From NCBI RefSeq assembly GCF_002803155.1, contig NZ_NNBP01000027.1:62001-126000 (forward strand): a DNA stretch of 64,000 bases, written 5' to 3'. The notes below the pieces were generated by a model. It was given only the letters and a program-made list of their open reading frames with translations. It searched no databases and was not told the DNA's origin. The first letter of the stretch is position 1. The number at the start of each line of letters is the position of its first letter. The translations under genes were made by a program, and so were the position numbers. Origin of the DNA: Streptomyces sp. CB02959 (GTDB lineage: Bacteria; Actinomycetota; Actinomycetes; Streptomycetales; Streptomycetaceae). Positions 18,440 to 27,640 of the stretch are shown piece after piece.

Positions 18440-19249
18440 CTAAGCCACCGCCGGGCGCGATCGCACCAGCCTCCGCGCCATGCCGGCGCCCGCCAGGACC
18501 GCGGCGCAGTGCAGCACCCCGGCGACCGCAAGGTTCTCCGGCACCAGCGCGTCCGCCGGTGCGGCCGGCGCCGCGAACACCGTCAGCAGCAGCTTCCAGG
18601 CGCTCCACGTGAACAGCGACCCCGAACCGAGCCAACCGAGCGCCAAGGGGATCCGGCGGGGCAGCCGCGCCGGACGGGCCCGCTCCAGCGTCCGGACGGC
18701 GGCGGACCCGACCAGCGCCCAGAACGCTCCCAGGCTCGTCAGCAGGTATCCGTCGGTGTTCCACCGGGCGGGATGGTCGATCCCCCAGCTGCCGCCGAGG
18801 GCCCAGTACAGCCAGACCGCCCCGACCACCGCGCCCACGGCGGCCGGCCACACCACGCCGGTGCGGACGGCAGCGTCCCCGACCCGTCCGGCGAACAGCT
18901 CCGGTCGGCGACGCCGGGCGTAGGCGGGCAGCGCGACCGCCAGCCCCACCCCCGTGCCCACGAAGCTGCACTGGATCAGCACGGCCTCCCAGCCAGGCAT
19001 CGCCGGCCCACCGCCGCCGCCCGGCCCGCGCCGGGCGACCGCAGCACTGCGCTCAGTACGGAGTACGGCAGCACCGACACCAGGAATCCCGCGCCCGTCC
19101 AGGCACAGAACGCCAGCGGCCGACCCGGGATGCGCATCCCCCCACGGCCGCACCAGGGCGAGCGCCAGGACGATCCCGAGGGCCGCCATGCCGATCGTCA
19201 CCAGGTTGAGCAGAACCCATCCGAGGCGGGAACCATCCGCTTCCGCCAC
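18440..19249 (-). CDS. Membrane protein, central part probably frameshifted
   Basis: As it stands the frame gives 269 residues with about five membrane helices. The stretch encoding about residues 37-78 reads as implausible low-complexity sequence (DAHPGSAAGVLCLDG...). One frame over, the same bases encode a good membrane segment (MRIPGRPLAFCAWTGAGF then LVSVLPYSVL) before the original frame resumes at GPAMPGWEAVLIQ. A run of six C at 19138-19143 is the likely slip point and the GC-rich repeat near 19013-19030 the return point. Either two compensating shifts (or sequencing errors) or a damaged gene. Function unknown. Confidence 0.6.
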   Translation of the reverse strand: MAEADGSRLGWVLLNLVTIGMAALGIVLALALVRPWGDAHPGSAAGVLCLDGRGIPGVGAAVLRTERSAAVARRGPGGGGGPAMPGWEAVLIQCSFVGTGVGLAVALPAYARRRRPELFAGRVGDAAVRTGVVWPAAVGAVVGAVWLYWALGGSWGIDHPARWNTDGYLLTSLGAFWALVGSAAVRTLERARPARLPRRIPLALGWLGSGSLFTWSAWKLLLTVFAAPAAPADALVPENLAVAGVLHCAAVLAGAGMARRLVRSRPAVA

Positions 19250-19349
19250 TCGACGGAGCCCGCATGCGACCGGCGCCCGTGCGATATGCCTACCGCTGGG
19301 CCGTGGGGCGCCCAGGGGGTGCGGAGGAGGGGCGCGGTGGATCAGCGCG

Positions 19350-19580
19350 TCATGGCACCAGCCGCCTCGCCAGGAGCGGGGTCCGGGGTGCCTGGTGCCC
19401 TCCGCTGGCCACCATGCGGACCTCTCCCCGGTCGCTGATCTCTGCGCGCACGATCCCCGATTCGTCCTCGTAGATCGGATACCCGCCCGCTCCCGCCTGG
19501 TCGGTACGCCGGACGATCACCACGTCGTCCTCCACCGCGGGGGCCTGAAATACCAGCTCATAGCGTTCCGGGTAATCCAT
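19350..19580 (-). CDS. Small DUF6296-like protein
   Basis: 76 residues: MDYPERYELVFQAP, then VVIVRRTDQAGAGGYPIYED and GIVRAEISDRGEVRMVASGG. I recognise the family as a small streptomycete protein of unknown function, and the DUF number is from memory. GGAGG precedes the ATG at 19580, so the longer open frame to 19724 is not needed. Confidence 0.65.
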   Translation of the reverse strand: MDYPERYELVFQAPAVEDDVVIVRRTDQAGAGGYPIYEDESGIVRAEISDRGEVRMVASGGHQAPRTPLLARRLVP

Positions 19581-19879
19581 CGGGGCCTCCCGATACTGCT
19601 CTGCGGGTTCTGCCGCCCAAGGCGCCGCCCCCGCGGCCGCTGCACGGGCCGCACGCCCCGGTCCTTCCATCCTCGCCCACGCCGCAGCGCCACGCCTCAG
19701 CACGTCATCACAACGCCTCACCACGTGTCATTGAATTCTTGACGGATTACGGCGGTGACGGCGCACGTCACACCACGCTCCTCCCCCCATCACAGAAATT
19801 CGGGATCAAGGTAGGCCCGTGGGTTGATGTCTCGTGCGATGACCGAAGCGAAAATCGAAGCGATGAAACACCGATGAGC

Positions 19880-19909
19880 GACCTCCACCGACCTCCACCG
19901 ACCTCCACC
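19880..19909. repeat. Three perfect copies of a 10-bp repeat
   Basis: gacctccacc three times in a row, just upstream of the serine hydrolase gene, within a locally AT-richer leader (gaagcgaaaatcgaagcgatg precedes it). Confidence 0.9.
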
Positions 19910-19967
19910 TGCGATCTGCACCTGTCCTCTGTCATTTGCCTTGCAGGCCCGAACTCCCGGAGCGACC

Positions 19968-21308
19968 ATGCCCATTGACCATCCCTCACGCCGTCGGCCG
20001 CGACTGGCCGTCACCGCCGCTACCGCCGCGTTATCCCTCCTCGCCCTCCCCACGACCGCCACCGCCTCCGCCCTCGCCTCCCCCGCTCCGTCACCGGCCA
20101 CAGTCGCCGGCGCACCGGCCGCAACCTCGACGGGCCCCACCCACCACACCGGGCTCGACCGCCAGGCCCTGACGAAGTCCCTCCAGGCATTCCACGACGC
20201 GGGCATGTACGGCGCCTACTCGGCCGTGCGGGACGGCTCCGACGCCTGGCAAGGCGCCGCCGGGGTCGCCGACACCGACACCGGGCGCCCCACGACGCCG
20301 CAGATGGAGCACCGCATCGGCAGCATCACCAAGACCTTCACCGCGGTCGCCGTGCTCCAGGAAGTCGGCAAGGGCCGCATCGGCCTCGACACGCCGATCG
20401 GCCACTATCTGCCCGATCTCGTAACGGGCGAGCGCGGCCGCGCCATCACCGTCCGGATGCTGCTCAATCACACCAGCGGCATCGGTGAATACTCCGGAGC
20501 GATCTTCAACACCGCGGACAGCTTCGAGGAAAATCGCCACCACCAGTTCGCCCCGGAGGAACTGGCCCGTCTCGGAATCGCGGCACCCCCACTCGGCAAA
20601 CCAGGCCAAGGCTGCCACTACTCCAACACCAATTACGTCCTGGCCGGCCTCCTCCTGCGCAAGGTCACCGGCCAGTCCCCCGAGTCCTACATCACCGCAC
20701 ACGTCATTCGTAAAGCCGGCCTGCGGCACACCTACTTCCCGCAGTCGCCCACCATCTCCGGCCCGCACGCGAAGATGTACGAAGCCGCGTACGGAGGCTT
20801 CAACCCGCCGCGCGACTTCAGCGTCTACAACATGTCCTGGGCCGCCACGGCCGGCTCCCTCGTATCGACGATGTCCGACCTCAACCGCTTCTACCGCGCC
20901 CTGCTGGGCGGCGAGTTGCTCGCCCCGGCGGAGCTGCGCCAGATGAAGACGACCGTGCCGATCGAGGGCTCGTTCATGCGCTACGGCCTCGGTCTGCTGC
21001 AGACCACCTCCGCCTGCGGCGACTTCTGGGGCCACAACGGCCTGGTACTCGGCGCGATGACCTGGTCCCTCTCCAGCGCGGACGGCCGCCGCCAGCTGTC
21101 CCTCGGCTTCAACCTCACCCGCTACCAGAAGCTCGATGCCAACAACCAACCCATCACGGGCCCGATCGACAACGCCATGAACGCCTTCATCGAACAGGCC
21201 GCCTGCGGCACCGCAGCCAAATCCGGCACCGGCACCGGCTCCGGACGCGCCCTTACCGCGACCCCGCCCGGCCACCTGGCCTTCGCCCCGCGACACCAGG
21301 CCCGATAG
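19968..21308 (+). CDS. Secreted serine hydrolase of the S12 / D-Ala-D-Ala carboxypeptidase family
   Basis: 446 residues. Sec signal peptide (RRRPRLAVTAATAALSLLAL, cleavage after about residue 34), then the penicillin-binding fold with Ser119-x-x-Lys122 (SITK), Tyr218-Ser-Asn220 (YSN) and WGHNG near the C-terminus as the third motif. The family includes R61-type carboxypeptidases and esterases. An Ala/Gly/Thr tail follows the domain. The ATG at 19968 has GGAG upstream; an earlier ATG at 19941 would interrupt the signal peptide pattern. Confidence 0.92.
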   Translation: MPIDHPSRRRPRLAVTAATAALSLLALPTTATASALASPAPSPATVAGAPAATSTGPTHHTGLDRQALTKSLQAFHDAGMYGAYSAVRDGSDAWQGAAGVADTDTGRPTTPQMEHRIGSITKTFTAVAVLQEVGKGRIGLDTPIGHYLPDLVTGERGRAITVRMLLNHTSGIGEYSGAIFNTADSFEENRHHQFAPEELARLGIAAPPLGKPGQGCHYSNTNYVLAGLLLRKVTGQSPESYITAHVIRKAGLRHTYFPQSPTISGPHAKMYEAAYGGFNPPRDFSVYNMSWAATAGSLVSTMSDLNRFYRALLGGELLAPAELRQMKTTVPIEGSFMRYGLGLLQTTSACGDFWGHNGLVLGAMTWSLSSADGRRQLSLGFNLTRYQKLDANNQPITGPIDNAMNAFIEQAACGTAAKSGTGTGSGRALTATPPGHLAFAPRHQAR

Positions 21309-21367
21309 GTCTGCACCCGACCCGCGAGCGCGGATGCACGCCAGGCCGCGCACACCCAGGACCGGAC

Positions 21368-21841
21368 ATGAACGACGAACCCATCGCCCCCATGGACCAG
21401 CTGCTCGCCGAGCGAGCCTGCGAGCGTCTGATCATCGACTTCGTGCACCGCCTCGATCTCGGAGACCCTGGTTCCGTGGCCGAACTCTTCACGGCCGACG
21501 GCATCTGGGAGTGGCCGTACGGCAACCGCCGCATCACGGGCCGCGAGGCGCTGCGCGAGTACTTCGGCTCCCGTCCGGCGGACCGCCTGTCGCGCCGCCT
21601 GATGACGAACGTCCTGGTCAGCGTCATCTCCGCCACGACGGCAACCGCCACTTCCTACCTCACCACCTACCGCGTCGACGGCTTCGTGGACGGCATAGTC
21701 CCGACGCAGCACCCCACCAACGTGGGCCACTACGAGGACACCTTTCGCAAGGTCGACGGCACATGGCTACTCGCGACCAGGACCACCCACCTGGCCTTCG
21801 GTGCCGACACCCGACGCGTCACGCCTCCGAGCATCGGCTGA
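21368..21841 (+). CDS. NTF2-like (SnoaL-type) protein
   Basis: 157 residues with the cone-shaped NTF2 fold: helix ACERLIIDFVHRLDLGDPGSVAELF, then TADGIWEWPYG, and strands ending YEDTFRKVDGTWLLATRTTHL. Such proteins act as small dehydratases, cyclases or ligand binders. It follows the serine hydrolase by 59 bp on the same strand and is closed by a strong terminator, so the two probably form an operon. Confidence 0.85.
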   Translation: MNDEPIAPMDQLLAERACERLIIDFVHRLDLGDPGSVAELFTADGIWEWPYGNRRITGREALREYFGSRPADRLSRRLMTNVLVSVISATTATATSYLTTYRVDGFVDGIVPTQHPTNVGHYEDTFRKVDGTWLLATRTTHLAFGADTRRVTPPSIG

Positions 21842-21878
21842 GAAGGAAGCCGAACAGAGGGGAGAGAGAAGAGAAGAG

Positions 21879-21910
21879 CCCCGCTCCCGTGCATTGCCAC
21901 GGGAGCGGGG
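21879..21910 (+). terminator. Rho-independent-type hairpin
   Basis: Perfect 13-bp stem ccccgctcccgtg (21879-21891) with 21898-21910 and a 6-base loop, 38 bp after the SnoaL-like stop. Confidence 0.85.
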
Positions 21911-22243
21911 CGGGTCCGAGAAGCGCCAGCAGCTCGGATAGTGACGAGGACTACCGTACGGGCGACCACTGACAACGCCGCTCCGTACCGGCACACACCG
22001 GCAACGCACAGCGGCAATCGCGCCCGCCCACCGCCGTACGCCTGGCCAGCCCCGCGGCCCCTCGCGGCACTCCCCCGCCCGCGTCCCAAGCCCCGGCCCA
22101 CACCGGCCCCGCACAAGAAACACCACCCGATCCGGGGAATGCACTCCGGCAGCGGGCACGCCGACGGATCGGCAGGGGCCCTCATCCGGCGGCGTCATCG
22201 GTGTCCGGCGGGCGTACGGGCGCGACATGGTGCTGCTGTGAGG
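21911..22243. other. Intergenic stretch, nothing supported
   Basis: 333 bp between two convergent genes. Open frames exist on both strands but none has a ribosome site, a recognisable domain or a plausible composition. Confidence 0.4.
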
Positions 22244-23017
22244 TCATCCGGCAGCGGGCCGACGCTCCGCGGGCGGCAGGAGGAGGACCTCCAGGGCGCG
22301 GGCGCAGGACCGGGCCTGGGCGAGGAACCAGTCCGTGCGGTCCGGCGTGACGAACTCCGGTGTGCCGCGGACGGCCAGTGCGAAGCGGGCGGACTCGGCG
22401 CGGTCGAGGACGGGCACGGCAAGTGTGCGGACGCCGTTCGCCGACTCGCCGTCGTTGACGGCATGCGCGGCTGCGCGCACCCGGGCCAACTCGGCTGCCA
22501 GCTGGGCTGGTTCCACGATGGTGCGGTCGGTGAAGGCGTGCAGTGGCGGGAGTGATTCCAGGCCGCTCTCGCCGGGGCGCGGCCAGGCCAGCAGCACTTT
22601 GCCGAGCGCGGTGGAATGCAGCGGCCGGCGCAGCCCCACCTTGGGCGTTACCGAGCCGCCGGCGACGATCACCGCGTAGGGGCCGCTGCGCAGGGCCAGG
22701 TCGACCGTGGTGCCGGTGCGTTGGGCCAGATCGGCGAGCTCGGGGGCGGCGAGGTGCAGCCCGCGCTGATGGTAGGAGAGGCGGCCCAGTTCGGTGACGG
22801 CCGGGCCGAGCCGGTAGCGGGCGGTGCGGGGGTCCTGCTCCAGGAATCCGGCGCCCAGCAGGGTGCGGGCGAGCCGGTGGGCCGTGGAAGTGGCCAGTCC
22901 CAGGCGGCGCGCGAGTTCGGAAGCGCTCAGGTCCGGGGCGTTGTCGTGGAAACAGTGCAGCACGTCCAGGGCACGCCGGACCGCCTGGGCGCCGGTGGGC
23001 GCCGGTGCCTGGGTCAT
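22244..23017 (-). CDS. IclR-family regulator
   Basis: 257 residues. N-terminal winged helix (AVRRALDVLHCFHDNAPDLSASELARRLGLATSTAHRLARTLL) followed by the IclR effector domain (VDLALRSGPYAVIVAGGS ... LHSTALGKVLLAW ... FTDRTI). The ATG at 23017 has GAGGAG upstream; an extension to 23083 has none. Divergent from the organosulfur operon, with about 320 bp to the leader peptide, so it is the obvious candidate regulator of that operon, as inducer-sensing IclR proteins often are. The effector is unknown. Confidence 0.9.
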   Translation of the reverse strand: MTQAPAPTGAQAVRRALDVLHCFHDNAPDLSASELARRLGLATSTAHRLARTLLGAGFLEQDPRTARYRLGPAVTELGRLSYHQRGLHLAAPELADLAQRTGTTVDLALRSGPYAVIVAGGSVTPKVGLRRPLHSTALGKVLLAWPRPGESGLESLPPLHAFTDRTIVEPAQLAAELARVRAAAHAVNDGESANGVRTLAVPVLDRAESARFALAVRGTPEFVTPDRTDWFLAQARSCARALEVLLLPPAERRPAAG

Positions 23018-23336
23018 GGGGCTCCTCACTCCTCCCGTCGCCCCGGCGACTGCCGGGGGGTATCGCAGGGGGCACCGGTGCAAGGCCCTCCACGCTCACC
23101 ATCGATCCCACATTACGGCACATGGAGGCGGCCGAAGCGGTGTGTGAAGGCGGCGGAAGCGTCCGGGAAGGCGGTGATCGGCAATGTTCGCAGGGGTTCA
23201 AGTCAGGCTGTGCAATGCCGCGTTCACACTCGGTCCCATATGGTGGGAAGCAAGTTGTCCGGGTGGTCGGTGTCGTGCCAGGCTGCGGTCAGCCGCCGGG
23301 CAGTCCGGCGCCGAGCCGGACGAAGGGAGCCGTGCG
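23018..23336. other. Divergent promoter region of the IclR gene and sulfur operon
   Basis: 319 bp with no gene. Should contain both promoters and the IclR site; a locally AT-richer block with cccatatggtgggaagcaag lies at 23235-23255. No convincing palindrome was found. Confidence 0.4.
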
Positions 23337-23420
23337 ATGCGTGTCTCCACCACTCCCGGTCTGTTCACCGCGCGCCGTCACATAGACCTGGGCCGCGTCT
23401 TCAGCGCTTCCTGTCGCTGA
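23337..23420 (+). CDS. Cysteine-type leader peptide of the sulfur operon
   Basis: 27-residue ORF starting MRVSTTPGLF and containing the block RRHIDLGRVFSASCR just before the stop. The (R)RH(I/V)DLGRV..S..CR ending is the hallmark of short leader peptides in front of sulfur-assimilation operons in Streptomyces and related genera. In that model, slow decoding of the Cys codon near the end signals cysteine shortage. GAAGGGAG lies eight bases upstream. It precedes the DszB/Ssu-type operon by 386 bp, supporting sulfur-responsive attenuation. Confidence 0.85.
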   Translation: MRVSTTPGLFTARRHIDLGRVFSASCR

Positions 23421-23806
23421 CCGCTCTCTCCGACGGCCCGCGCGACGCAGCTCGCCAAGAAGCCCATGCACCGCATGCACCACATGTGCCGCATGCCGCA
23501 CGCCACGACGGCGTAAGCCGCGCACACGTGTCGTACCAGGCGTCTCACCGCGCACACCACGTCACACGCCCTGCCATAGGCGCCGTCACAGGCACCGTCA
23601 CCCGCCCCGTCGTGCGTCCCGTCACACGACTCGTCTCGTGACGGCCGTACGCGTCGGCGCCCGTCCCGGTCCCGGTACGCGTGTCAGGTGAGCCGAACCA
23701 GGCACCAACTCCCCCAGGCGCCTCCCCCACCTCATCGATATCTCCAGCGGTCTGCCCATTCCCGCCCGTCCCCGCGCGGGCCCCTCTCCCCCTCCCTGGA
23801 AGCCCC
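23421..23806 (+). promoter_or_regulatory. Long untranslated leader between leader peptide and operon
   Basis: 386 bp with repeated short motifs. CATGC-type repeats lie at 23464-23500. Some eight copies of cgtcac/cgtc lie around 23560-23645, including a hairpin with arms ccgtcac (23619-23625) and gtgacgg (23638-23644). The redundancy allows alternative pairings, as expected for an attenuator; no single terminator hairpin stands out. Confidence 0.45.
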
Positions 23807-24901
23807 ATGACGACGCATCCTCAGCTGCCGGACACCCTGTGGTTCACCCGTTGTCCGGTGCCCACCGCCACCGGGATCGCCGCCGACCGGAACTGGCTCG
23901 CCGACGAGTTCGCGCCCGACGGCATCGCCGTGCGGTCCCTCCAGGACGCGGCCCCCGACATCGACACCGCGGCCCGGCAGACCCACTACACGCACGCCCT
24001 GCCGGGACTGTTCCGCGAGGGCGGCAACGTGCCCGCGCTGTGGGCCCGTTCGGGCGGCGAGCCGACCCGGCTGATCGGCCTGACCTGGATAGAGGAGCGC
24101 CAGTCGGTCCTGGTCGCGCCGGGATCCGGCATCCGCGGCGCCGCCGCCCTGCGCGGTCGACGCCTGGCGGTTCCCCGGCATCCGATCCCCATCGACTTCT
24201 GGCGGGCCATGGCGCTGCGCGGCTTCGAGGGCGCGCTCGCCTCCGCCGGGCTCGCGCTGGCGGACGCCGTCCTCGTCGACGTACCCGCCGACGGGCACAC
24301 CGGCCAGTGGGCCGCCGGACTCGACGCCCTGCGGCGCGGTGCCGTGGACGCCGTCTACGTCAAGGGAGCGCTGGCCGTGGAGGCGGCCCGGCGCGCCGGG
24401 GCGGAGGTCGCCGTCGAACTGGACGCGCTGCCCGACCGCAGGCACCGGGTCAACAACGGCACCCCGCGCCCGATCACCGTGCACCAGCGCCTGTTGGACG
24501 AGCACCCGGACCTCGTCGAGCGGTTCCTCGCGGTGCTGCTGCGGGCCGCCGACTGGGCCGCGGACCGGCCGGCGGAGGTCGCACGCATCCTGGGCGCCGA
24601 GACCGGCGCCGGCGCGGAGGGTGTGCACGGCGCCTACCGGCCCGGCACCCACCGCACCCTCCACCCCGATCTGTCCCCCGAGCGGCTCGACCTGCTCGCC
24701 CGGCAGGAGGCGGCCCTCCGAGCCCACGGCTTCCTGCCGGAGCCCGTGGACATACGTGCCTGGGCCGATCCCGAGCCGCTCCGGCGCGCCCGCCACCGGC
24801 TCGCCGCCGCTGCGGCCGGTACCCGCCACACCCCGGAATCCGTCTCCCGGCCGGGCCGTTACGGCACGCCCACCACCCTCCCGTCCGGTTCGGACAGGTA
24901 A
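23807..24901 (+). CDS. DszB-like sulfinate desulfinase (SBP-fold enzyme)
   Basis: 364 residues with the periplasmic-binding-protein fold but no signal peptide. From memory, DszB (2'-hydroxybiphenyl-2-sulfinate desulfinase) uses Cys27, His60 and Arg70. Here DTLWFTRCPVPTA aligns with DszB DTLTYSNCPVPNA, giving Cys16. QTHYT...LFREGG gives His60 and Arg70, aligned with the DszB HFTYD...YTRFGG block, and PTRLIGLT matches RTRLLGIT. A catalytic, cytoplasmic C-S bond-cleaving role is therefore more likely than transport. First gene of the operon, starting ATG 23807 with GGAAG upstream; the next gene begins 9 bp after its stop. Substrate presumably a sulfinate made by the LLM monooxygenase. Confidence 0.75.
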   Translation: MTTHPQLPDTLWFTRCPVPTATGIAADRNWLADEFAPDGIAVRSLQDAAPDIDTAARQTHYTHALPGLFREGGNVPALWARSGGEPTRLIGLTWIEERQSVLVAPGSGIRGAAALRGRRLAVPRHPIPIDFWRAMALRGFEGALASAGLALADAVLVDVPADGHTGQWAAGLDALRRGAVDAVYVKGALAVEAARRAGAEVAVELDALPDRRHRVNNGTPRPITVHQRLLDEHPDLVERFLAVLLRAADWAADRPAEVARILGAETGAGAEGVHGAYRPGTHRTLHPDLSPERLDLLARQEAALRAHGFLPEPVDIRAWADPEPLRRARHRLAAAAAGTRHTPESVSRPGRYGTPTTLPSGSDR

Positions 24902-24910
24902 GGACCCACC

Positions 24911-25969
24911 ATGCGCATCTCCCGCATCTCCCGCATCCCTCGAAGTACCGTCATTCCCCGCACTCCCCGCCGCGTCGCCGTGACGCTCGCGGCCGTCGCC
25001 GTGCTCACCGCCCTCACCGGATGCGGCGCCTCCGAGTCCGGCGGCGGATCCGGGCGGGCCGGGATCACCGTCCGCATCCCCGACCCCGGCAACTCCGGTG
25101 TGCTGGCGCGCGGCAAGAAGGACGGCTCCCTGGCCAGGGCCCTGGCGAAGGTCGATGCCACGGTCGTCTGGACCGGCAGCGCCGGCCCCTTCGCCCCCGC
25201 CGCCCAGGCACTCAACGCCGACCAACTGGACATCGCCACCGGCTCGATCACTTCCGGCCTCACCTCGCTGGCCCAGAACCCCGGTTTCGCGTTCTTCACC
25301 GCCACCGCGCCCGACCCGGTGGGCGAGGGCATCCTGGTCAGGAACGGTTCCGGGATCGACTCGGTGAAGGATCTGGTCGGCAGGAAAGTCGCCGTCAACC
25401 AAGGCGGCACCGGCGAATACCTGCTCCTCAAGGCCCTCGCCAAGGCGGGCGTCCCGGCGGACAAGGTGGAGCGGGTCGCCCTGCGCCCGGACCAGACGGC
25501 CGCGGTGTTCAACACCGGCAAGGTGGACGCCTGGGCCGTGTGGTCGACGTACTCCGTGGCCGAACTCGGCCGCGGCGGCGCGCACTTCGTCGCGGACGGA
25601 CGGGCCGTCGGCTCCGACAACTACAGCCTGACCGCGGTCCGTTCGGCCTTCGCCGACCGGCATCCGGAGGTCGTCACCGCGCTGTACCGGTATCTGCACG
25701 ACGGCAGCGTGAAGGAGAAGCGGGACCCGGCCGGGTTCCTGAACGTCACCACCGACGCCGGTCCGCAGGCCCTGACCGGCGCTGCCAGGCGCGTCCAGAT
25801 CGCGTTCACCCGGCAGGGCGGCACGGTCGAGCCGATCACCGACGCCGACGTCAGGCGGTTCAAGGACGTCGCCCGGTTCTATGCCGAGCAGAAGGTGACC
25901 CGGGCCGAGGTGGACATCGCCGCCCACGTCATCGACGTGCGCAAACTCGCCGCGGGGAAGGCGTCGTGA
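24911..25969 (+). CDS. Sulfonate-type ABC transporter substrate-binding lipoprotein
   Basis: 352 residues. Lipoprotein signal with lipobox LTGC (about residue 38), a Ser/Gly linker, then an SsuA/TauA-type binding protein: LDIATGSITSGLTSLAQNP, VKDLVGRKVAVNQGGTGEYLLLKAL and VDAWAVWSTYSVAELG. Captures aliphatic or aryl sulfonates or related organosulfur compounds outside the membrane. Its stop overlaps the permease start (GTGA), so the genes are translationally coupled. Confidence 0.88.
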   Translation: MRISRISRIPRSTVIPRTPRRVAVTLAAVAVLTALTGCGASESGGGSGRAGITVRIPDPGNSGVLARGKKDGSLARALAKVDATVVWTGSAGPFAPAAQALNADQLDIATGSITSGLTSLAQNPGFAFFTATAPDPVGEGILVRNGSGIDSVKDLVGRKVAVNQGGTGEYLLLKALAKAGVPADKVERVALRPDQTAAVFNTGKVDAWAVWSTYSVAELGRGGAHFVADGRAVGSDNYSLTAVRSAFADRHPEVVTALYRYLHDGSVKEKRDPAGFLNVTTDAGPQALTGAARRVQIAFTRQGGTVEPITDADVRRFKDVARFYAEQKVTRAEVDIAAHVIDVRKLAAGKAS

Positions 25970-26784
25970 GCGCGGCCACGGAAGGGCTGGTCGCGCCCCG
26001 CGCCACCGTGCGGCGGCCGCGCCCCCGCGCCCACACCCTGACCGTGCGCGCCCTGGGTCCACTGGTGCTGCTGGTGTCGTGGTGGGTGGCGTCCGCCACC
26101 GGTGCGCTCACCCCCGACGTCCTGGCGTCGCCGGCCGGCGTGCTGCGCGCGGTCGGTGAGCTGTGGGGCAACGGACAACTGCCCGACGCGCTCACCACCT
26201 CCCTCACCCGCTCCGGCCTGGGACTGCTCATCGGGCTCACCGCCGGCCTCGTACTGGGCATCACCACCGGCTTCACCCGGCTCGGTGACGAACTCCTCGA
26301 CTCCTCGCTCCAGACCCTGCGCAGCGTCCCGTTCCTGTCGCTGGTGCCGCTGTTCATGGTGTGGTTCGGGATCAACGAGATCGCCAAGGTCCTGCTGATC
26401 GCGGTCGCCACCACCTTCCCGATGTACGTCGCCACGTCGAGCGGGGTCCGCAACGCCGATCGCAAACTGGTCGAGGCGATGCGCAGCTTCGGCATGAGTC
26501 GGCTCGGCATCGTCCGCGAGGTGGTGCTCCCCGGCGCCCTGCCGTCGCTGCTCGCGGGGCTGCGCCTGTCCATGACGCTCAGTGTGATCGCGCTGATCGC
26601 CGCCGAGGAGATCAACGCCACCGCCGGCATCGGCTATCTGATGGCCCAGGCACAGAGCTACGCCCGCACCGACGTCCTGGCGGTCTGCATCCTGGTGTAC
26701 GGGGTGTTCGGGCTGCTCGCCGACGGGATCGTCCGGCTGCTGGAACGGTTCCTGATGCCCTGGCGAAAGGGGGCGGAGCGATGA
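25966..26784 (+). CDS. Sulfonate-type ABC transporter permease
   Basis: 272 residues, about six membrane helices, with the EAA loop EAMRSFGMSRLGIVREVVLPGALP that contacts the ATPase. Matches SsuC/TauC/NitT permeases. Starts at a GTG overlapping the binding-protein stop by four bases, and its own stop overlaps the ATPase start (ATGA). Confidence 0.92.
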   Translation: MSAATEGLVAPRATVRRPRPRAHTLTVRALGPLVLLVSWWVASATGALTPDVLASPAGVLRAVGELWGNGQLPDALTTSLTRSGLGLLIGLTAGLVLGITTGFTRLGDELLDSSLQTLRSVPFLSLVPLFMVWFGINEIAKVLLIAVATTFPMYVATSSGVRNADRKLVEAMRSFGMSRLGIVREVVLPGALPSLLAGLRLSMTLSVIALIAAEEINATAGIGYLMAQAQSYARTDVLAVCILVYGVFGLLADGIVRLLERFLMPWRKGAER

Positions 26785-27584
26785 GCGACGCCGTACGGAC
26801 GTCCGTCCCCGCAGCCGCCGCGATCCGCGCGCCGTCGGTCGGCGGCGTCGCCGTGCACGTCCGCGGTCTGCGCCGGGTGTTCGGACCGCGGGCCGTGCTC
26901 GACGGGCTCGAACTCACCATTGGGCGCGGGGAGTTCGTAGCATTGCTGGGTGCCAGCGGCAGCGGGAAGACCACGCTGCTGCGCATCCTCGGCGCACTGG
27001 ACGGCGCCGACGCCGGCGAGGTCCTGGTGCCGGAGGCGCGCACCATCGTCTTCCAGGAGCCCCGCCTCGTCCCCTCCAAGCGGGTGCTGGCCAACGTGAC
27101 CATCGCGCTCCCCCGCGGCCAGGCGGAACGCGGCCGTCGGGCACTGTCCGAGGTCGGCCTCGAAGGGCATGCCGATGCCTGGCCGGCGACCCTGTCCGGC
27201 GGCGAGGCCCAACGGGTCGCGCTCGCCCGGGCGCTGGTCCGCGAGCCCGAACTCCTGCTGTTGGACGAGCCGTTCGCCGCCCTCGACGCGCTCACCCGAC
27301 TGCGGATGCAGGACCTGGTGGGCGAACTGTGCCGGAACCACCGCCCGGCCGTACTGCTCGTCACCCACGACGTCGACGAGGCCGTGCGCCTGGCGGACCG
27401 CATCTGCGTGCTGCGCGACGGGCAGCTCGTCACCGACGAACCCGTCGCCGTGGACCGCCCCCGCGACCCCGGCGATCCCGCGTTCGCCGCCCTGCGCCGA
27501 CGCCTGCTGACCGACCTCGGCGTCCACCCGCCCGGGACCGCCCCCGGCCCCGACCACCCCACCTCGCCCGCCCCACTCGTCTGA
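26781..27584 (+). CDS. Sulfonate-type ABC transporter ATP-binding protein
   Basis: 267 residues: Walker A GASGSGKTT, Q-loop FQEPRLVPSK, signature LSGGEAQRVALARAL, Walker B LLLLDEPFAALD and H-loop VTHDVDEAVRLADRI. Belongs to the SsuB/TauB/NitT branch. It powers import with the permease upstream. Followed by 56 bp, then the second SBP-like gene. Confidence 0.93.
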   Translation: MSDAVRTSVPAAAAIRAPSVGGVAVHVRGLRRVFGPRAVLDGLELTIGRGEFVALLGASGSGKTTLLRILGALDGADAGEVLVPEARTIVFQEPRLVPSKRVLANVTIALPRGQAERGRRALSEVGLEGHADAWPATLSGGEAQRVALARALVREPELLLLDEPFAALDALTRLRMQDLVGELCRNHRPAVLLVTHDVDEAVRLADRICVLRDGQLVTDEPVAVDRPRDPGDPAFAALRRRLLTDLGVHPPGTAPGPDHPTSPAPLV

Positions 27585-27640
27585 CCCACCTCACCCGTCC
27601 CATCCGCCCATCCACCCCATCCGAAACGAGCGTGATCCGC

